Positions 15,062 to 17,830 of a DNA stretch of 17,830 nt are shown here, in pieces. Source of the DNA: Candidatus Phycorickettsia trachydisci (GTDB lineage Bacteria; Pseudomonadota; Alphaproteobacteria; Rickettsiales; Rickettsiaceae). How positions within the stretch are numbered: position 1 is the first letter of the stretch; each line of letters opens with the position of its first letter. The stretch is taken from contig CAMCJU010000003.1 in assembly GCA_945875085.1 (NCBI GenBank), positions 1-17,830 on the forward strand, written 5' to 3'. The notes under the pieces were generated by a model. It ran no database searches. It had not been told where the DNA came from and worked only from the letters and a program-made list of their open reading frames with translations. The translations under genes and the position numbers were made by a program.

Positions 15062-15790
15062 ATGAATAAAATCCAAAAATTACTTTTAGGCTTAGCTGCG
15101 TCGGCTGTTATTTCTCCGGTGTTTGCTGAAGGCGATAATCAATATTATGTCACAGTAGGAGGCGGCTTAGTTATGCAAGGCAAAAGTGAGTCAGCGAAAA
15201 GTAGCGTAAAGACTAGTGATACAGAAACTGCCCAAGTGGAAGGAACATTTAAGAAGCCTGACACTAGCGGCCAGATCTTAGTTGGTGTTGGTTACTATCT
15301 GGTTGAAAACTTTCGTCTTGAGGCTGTTTTTGTTAAGCCATTTGTTGGTGATTCAAAACTCAGTATGACAAAAGCTGGAAAGGAATATGCAACTGGCAAG
15401 CTGAAGGGAGAAATCAACTCATTGCAACTTAGGGGTTATTTTGATGTTGCTGATATAAGCGATCTTGGTAAAGCTTACTTTGGAGTAGGTCTTGGTTGGG
15501 CGCAAGTAAAGCCAAAACTTAGTATGTCCACAATTGGCACAGATGCAGAGGCTTCTAAGACTGCATCTACTTCTGGTAAAAAAACTAATAATCTTGCATG
15601 GTTAGTTGGCGTTGGAGCTAGCTTTGACGTTGCTGACGGTGTAAAATTGGGTGTTGAATATAACTATCAAGGTTTTGGTACTGGTAAGTTTAAAGAAGAA
15701 GCAGCTGCTAAGGCAGATGCGAATCAACCATCTTTCAAGGGGAAATTTGATGGCCATGCTCTTTTAGCTAAATTACAATTTAACATCTAA
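15062..15790 (+). CDS. Outer-membrane beta-barrel protein, rickettsial Adr1/Adr2-like
   Basis: The 242-residue product has a classical signal peptide (positive start, hydrophobic core, cleavage after VFA at about residue 22). The mature part has alternating amphipathic strands rich in Gly and aromatic residues and ends in FNI, like many outer-membrane barrels. Segments such as GVGYYLVENFRLEAVF, LRGYFDVADISDLGKAYFGVG, NNLAWLVGVGASFDVADGVKLGVEYNY and FDGHALLAKLQFNI resemble, from memory, the rickettsial adhesins Adr1/Adr2, which bind vitronectin. Ser/Thr/Lys/Ala-rich stretches (about residues 40-62 and 154-175) would be surface loops. The adhesin role is inference. The barrel call is firm. Confidence 0.85.
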   Translation: MNKIQKLLLGLAASAVISPVFAEGDNQYYVTVGGGLVMQGKSESAKSSVKTSDTETAQVEGTFKKPDTSGQILVGVGYYLVENFRLEAVFVKPFVGDSKLSMTKAGKEYATGKLKGEINSLQLRGYFDVADISDLGKAYFGVGLGWAQVKPKLSMSTIGTDAEASKTASTSGKKTNNLAWLVGVGASFDVADGVKLGVEYNYQGFGTGKFKEEAAAKADANQPSFKGKFDGHALLAKLQFNI

Positions 15791-15827
15791 ATTGTAGAAA
15801 TAACAATTTGATTATTGTTGTTTTATT

Positions 15828-15865
15828 GAGGCAGGCGCTCATGCTTGCTTCCTCTTTTGCAAGAG
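15828..15865 (+). terminator. Terminator-like hairpins after the Adr-like gene
   Basis: A bulged stem pairs GAGG with CCTC (15828-15831 with 15851-15854) and CAGGC with GCTTG around loop GCTCAT, and TTTT follows. A second hairpin overlaps its end: CTCTT-TTGC-AAGAG at 15852-15865. The two are mutually exclusive and sit about 40 bases after the stop, a reasonable place for intrinsic termination, though the U-run is short. Confidence 0.45.
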
Positions 15866-16041
15866 CTTCTTCTTACATATCTACATATCTTTAAAAGTAA
15901 ATCTTCAAAGCAAATATTCTTATAAATTCCATATTTTAATTCTACCAACCATACTGATCTTATATATTAGTTATTTTGATTATGCGCTTTTGAAGTATCG
16001 TCTCAATTGATAGGTCAATGGGTAGGCTTTTGTTGAATTGT

Positions 16042-16070
16042 TTAATAAAATAATTTAAATACATTATAAT
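16042..16070 (+). promoter_or_regulatory. Candidate promoter of the 561-residue gene
   Basis: A perfect TATAAT lies at 16065-16070. The -35 region is weak: TTAATA at 16042-16047 with 17-base spacing, or TTTAAT at 16041-16046 with 18. Transcription would start near 16077, about 20 bases before the GTG start. Confidence 0.45.
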
Positions 16071-16097
16071 ATTAGTAATAATTACCATGTAACCACA

Positions 16098-17783
16098 GTG
16101 AAAAATCTATTAGCATTATCTAGAGAGCGTCAATTAATAACATTAATAGATCCGGTAAATGAAAAGTTCAAAACTATAAGTAGAGATTTTTATAGCCTAG
16201 ACAGATCGTTAAAAACTGAGCTTCAAGATAATTTAAAGCTATTACAACAAGCTGAAGACGAAGCGTTGAAGTTTTATAGTCGTGATTATCAGAGCTGTTT
16301 AGCAAACTTCCTTGGTTCTTTAAAGGCTTTAAAAGAGGCGCCGGGCAGCCAGGTGGAAGATCTTGGAGGCTACGACTTAATTGAGAAATTATTTACCAGC
16401 AAAGAAGAAATATATCAGCAAAGAAATAAAGCAATAAAGGATTTTTACGCAAAGGAGTCGACATTGGATAAGCAGCGCGCACTGCAGCAAGAACTAAAAG
16501 CCAAATCCGACAACCTTCTTAATGCGCAAGAACTTGTATTTGAAGATGTTCGTTGGGAAATGAGAACAAAATATGAGCTCAAATTGCTTGATGCTAAAAA
16601 AGTTGCTATCTCTAAAGAAAATGCAATCGATCCACAAGCTCGCCAAGATTATTTCGATAATATTAAGCAAGTTTGTGCTTATATTGAATTAGAAGATGGT
16701 CGAATATTTACCGAGAATAATTATCAGGAAGTTTTAAGTTGCCTTAAAAGTTGTAAATTTACTTTTCATCCTGCTCAAAATGCCCACACCAATAGTCACA
16801 AAATGACTTTTTTAGAAATGATATCAGGTTGTTTGCATAAAATAAAGCGCTCTGAAGAAATCGAGAATAAGGAGAAACTGATCAAATCTTTTGAAGAAAA
16901 TTTAAAACAATTCGTAAAGACAGCGGGTGAGGCAATGCTAGAAAAGTTAAAAATTCACAAATTCACAAAATTATTGCTTGAACAAAAATATCCAGAGATG
17001 CTTGCAGAATTGCCTGAATCGTATACCTTAGATAATATGTCCATATATGAAATTTCTAGCCTTTATAGTATTGGTGATTATTTTGCAATATCAAGCCGAT
17101 CGTATCAACACATTCATGAACGTATATTATCTAAGCATATTGGTCAGTGTGTCTTGGATACACGGGAAATCGATCCACGGGAAAAGCCTGTCTCTAAAAG
17201 TGCAGTTATCATTATTGCTGATAATGTACCCTTGTCTGCTTCTTTTTTTCAGCGTCAATACGATAGTTTTAAAGAAGAAAAACTTTTTGATACATATATA
17301 CTTTTGGGATCAGGTGACCTGAACTTGGAGCGTTTCGAAGCAGTATTTCAATTAAAAAATATGGCGGTTGATTTAAAAGACTTTGATAAAATAATTATGC
17401 AAATTTGGTCGCATAACGAGAAAAATGACCCTAGATTAGCGGTATATATAACAGCGCTACAGGACGTTTTTCGTGACAGTGCTGCAACAATTATATCTGA
17501 GATATATTCTTGCTATAGCAATCTGTATCAAGATCAAGAACTTGGATTGATAACACGCAAGAATTTTTTTATAATAACTACCGCCCCTGAAAATTTTTAT
17601 CCGTGGAATTATGATTTGTGCGACTATATCGATTGTCTTAAAAATGGAAGTGGGCCGGTTGATTATTTTGCCTCAAAATATGCAGAGCCTGGCAGTGCTA
17701 TGATAAGCAGTCTCGATATAGCGCCATCGACTTTTGATGCCTATCTAGGCAACATCGCAATGAGCATTAATTGGTTTATTTGA
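16098..17783 (+). CDS. Unrecognised 561-residue protein with a possible clan CD peptidase-like C-terminal domain
   Basis: I do not recognise a family. Residues 1-350 look mostly helical and charged, with coiled-coil-like stretches (about 25-170 and 245-300). There is no signal peptide or membrane segment. From about 366 the pattern changes to alternating strands and helices: SAVIIIAD, TYILLGSGD, DKIIMQIWSHN (H439), ATIISEIYSCYS (C472), FFIITTAPENFY (490-501). His and Cys after successive strands, followed by a TTAxPExxY-like strand, is the order seen in caspase, legumain and gingipain-type peptidases. The 33-residue spacing is short but within the range I know. The start is GTG with no clear ribosome-binding site. 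The stop lies 10 bases before the right IS end, so the IS did not create it. A host-directed effector is possible. This reading is unproven. Confidence 0.8.
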   Translation: MKNLLALSRERQLITLIDPVNEKFKTISRDFYSLDRSLKTELQDNLKLLQQAEDEALKFYSRDYQSCLANFLGSLKALKEAPGSQVEDLGGYDLIEKLFTSKEEIYQQRNKAIKDFYAKESTLDKQRALQQELKAKSDNLLNAQELVFEDVRWEMRTKYELKLLDAKKVAISKENAIDPQARQDYFDNIKQVCAYIELEDGRIFTENNYQEVLSCLKSCKFTFHPAQNAHTNSHKMTFLEMISGCLHKIKRSEEIENKEKLIKSFEENLKQFVKTAGEAMLEKLKIHKFTKLLLEQKYPEMLAELPESYTLDNMSIYEISSLYSIGDYFAISSRSYQHIHERILSKHIGQCVLDTREIDPREKPVSKSAVIIIADNVPLSASFFQRQYDSFKEEKLFDTYILLGSGDLNLERFEAVFQLKNMAVDLKDFDKIIMQIWSHNEKNDPRLAVYITALQDVFRDSAATIISEIYSCYSNLYQDQELGLITRKNFFIITTAPENFYPWNYDLCDYIDCLKNGSGPVDYFASKYAEPGSAMISSLDIAPSTFDAYLGNIAMSINWFI

Positions 17784-17793
17784 AGGTGCTATT

Positions 17794-17830
17794 TTGACAT
17801 ACTCCCCATAGCTAAAGCAAGGGGATTCTA
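17794..17830 (-). mobile_element. IS200/IS605-family element, right end (right copy, inverted)
   Basis: The last 37 bases are the exact reverse complement of the left IS end, from the tnpB stop codon (CTA here, 17828-17830) through the hairpin to TTGA (TCAA reversed, 17794-17797). Identity ends at the TCAA boundary, since the flanks differ beyond it. A tnpB on the minus strand is therefore expected just right of the window. Its guide-encoding flank would read into the end of the 561-residue gene. Confidence 0.88.

Larger units (their letters stand above)
15791..16097. other. Intergenic region between the Adr-like gene and the 561-residue gene
   Basis: These 307 bases hold terminator-like hairpins near the left side and a promoter near the right side, both listed separately. 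A short ATTGA-TAGG-TCAAT inverted repeat lies at 16006-16019, upstream of the promoter, and could be an operator. No ORF or RNA gene is recognisable in the rest. Confidence 0.5.

Noticed and set aside
17047..17322. A 91-residue frame inside the 561-residue gene
   Set aside because: It is a +1 frame overlap with the longer gene, with no start signal and composition expected by chance.
1..17830. A composite transposon carrying all genes between the two IS ends
   Set aside because: The content is core chromosomal (oriC, heme, mraY, tRNA), and IS200/IS605 elements move as single strands with one left and one right end. Two right ends facing inward cannot define a mobile unit.
1..17830. CRISPR array, prophage or toxin-antitoxin genes
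   Set aside because: I saw no regularly spaced repeats, phage structural genes or small antitoxin-like pairs. The only repeats are the IS ends and those in oriC and the flhB-Adr gap.

Overview
The window looks like chromosomal DNA of an AT-rich alphaproteobacterium, most likely a member of the Rickettsiales. The evidence is the low G+C, hemE next to a DnaA-box-rich replication origin (the arrangement known from Rickettsia and Caulobacter), an outer-membrane protein resembling rickettsial Adr1/Adr2, and an M16 peptidase of the mitochondrial-processing-peptidase type. It also encodes flagellar MotA, MotB and FlhB. Classical Rickettsia lack these, but Midichloria-like and some protist-associated Rickettsiales have them, so a flagellated Rickettsiales lineage is the best guess. 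This placement is inference.

Layout. Positions 1-147 hold the 3' end of an IS200/IS605-type tnpB and its hairpin right end. From 304 to 7684, ten genes run leftward with almost no gaps. Read from the origin outward they are hemE, hemH, hemJ, tadA, motA, motB, an unrecognised small membrane protein, a DolP-like double-BON lipoprotein, an MlaF-like ABC ATPase and mraY. They combine late heme synthesis, tRNA editing, the flagellar stator and envelope maintenance. The 505-bp gap 7685-8189 is almost certainly oriC: it has five perfect DnaA boxes, two of them in an 11-bp inverted repeat, plus a 16-bp palindrome and a 21-bp tandem duplication. Right of it, a TPR-like gene and an MFS transporter of the ProP/MHS type run toward the origin, followed by tRNA-Asn(GUU) with a good promoter. 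A rightward pair encodes a GT4-type glycosyltransferase and an M16 peptidase. The leftward pair flhB-rpe follows. Then come an Adr-like beta-barrel protein and a 561-residue protein of unknown function.

The last 37 bases (17794-17830) are an exact reverse complement of the left IS end (112-148 region, matching through 147). The segment is therefore bracketed by two inverted, inward-facing copies of the same IS right end. This could reflect a segment able to invert by recombination, or a contig that ends in repeats.

The most novel candidate is the 561-residue protein. Its N-terminal half is helical. Its C-terminal ~200 residues show an alternating strand/helix pattern with a His after one predicted strand (WSHN, H439), a Cys after the next (SCYS, C472) and a following strand ending TTAPENFY. 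This order resembles clan CD (caspase/legumain/gingipain) cysteine peptidases. The resemblance comes from reading the sequence and was not tested by any search.
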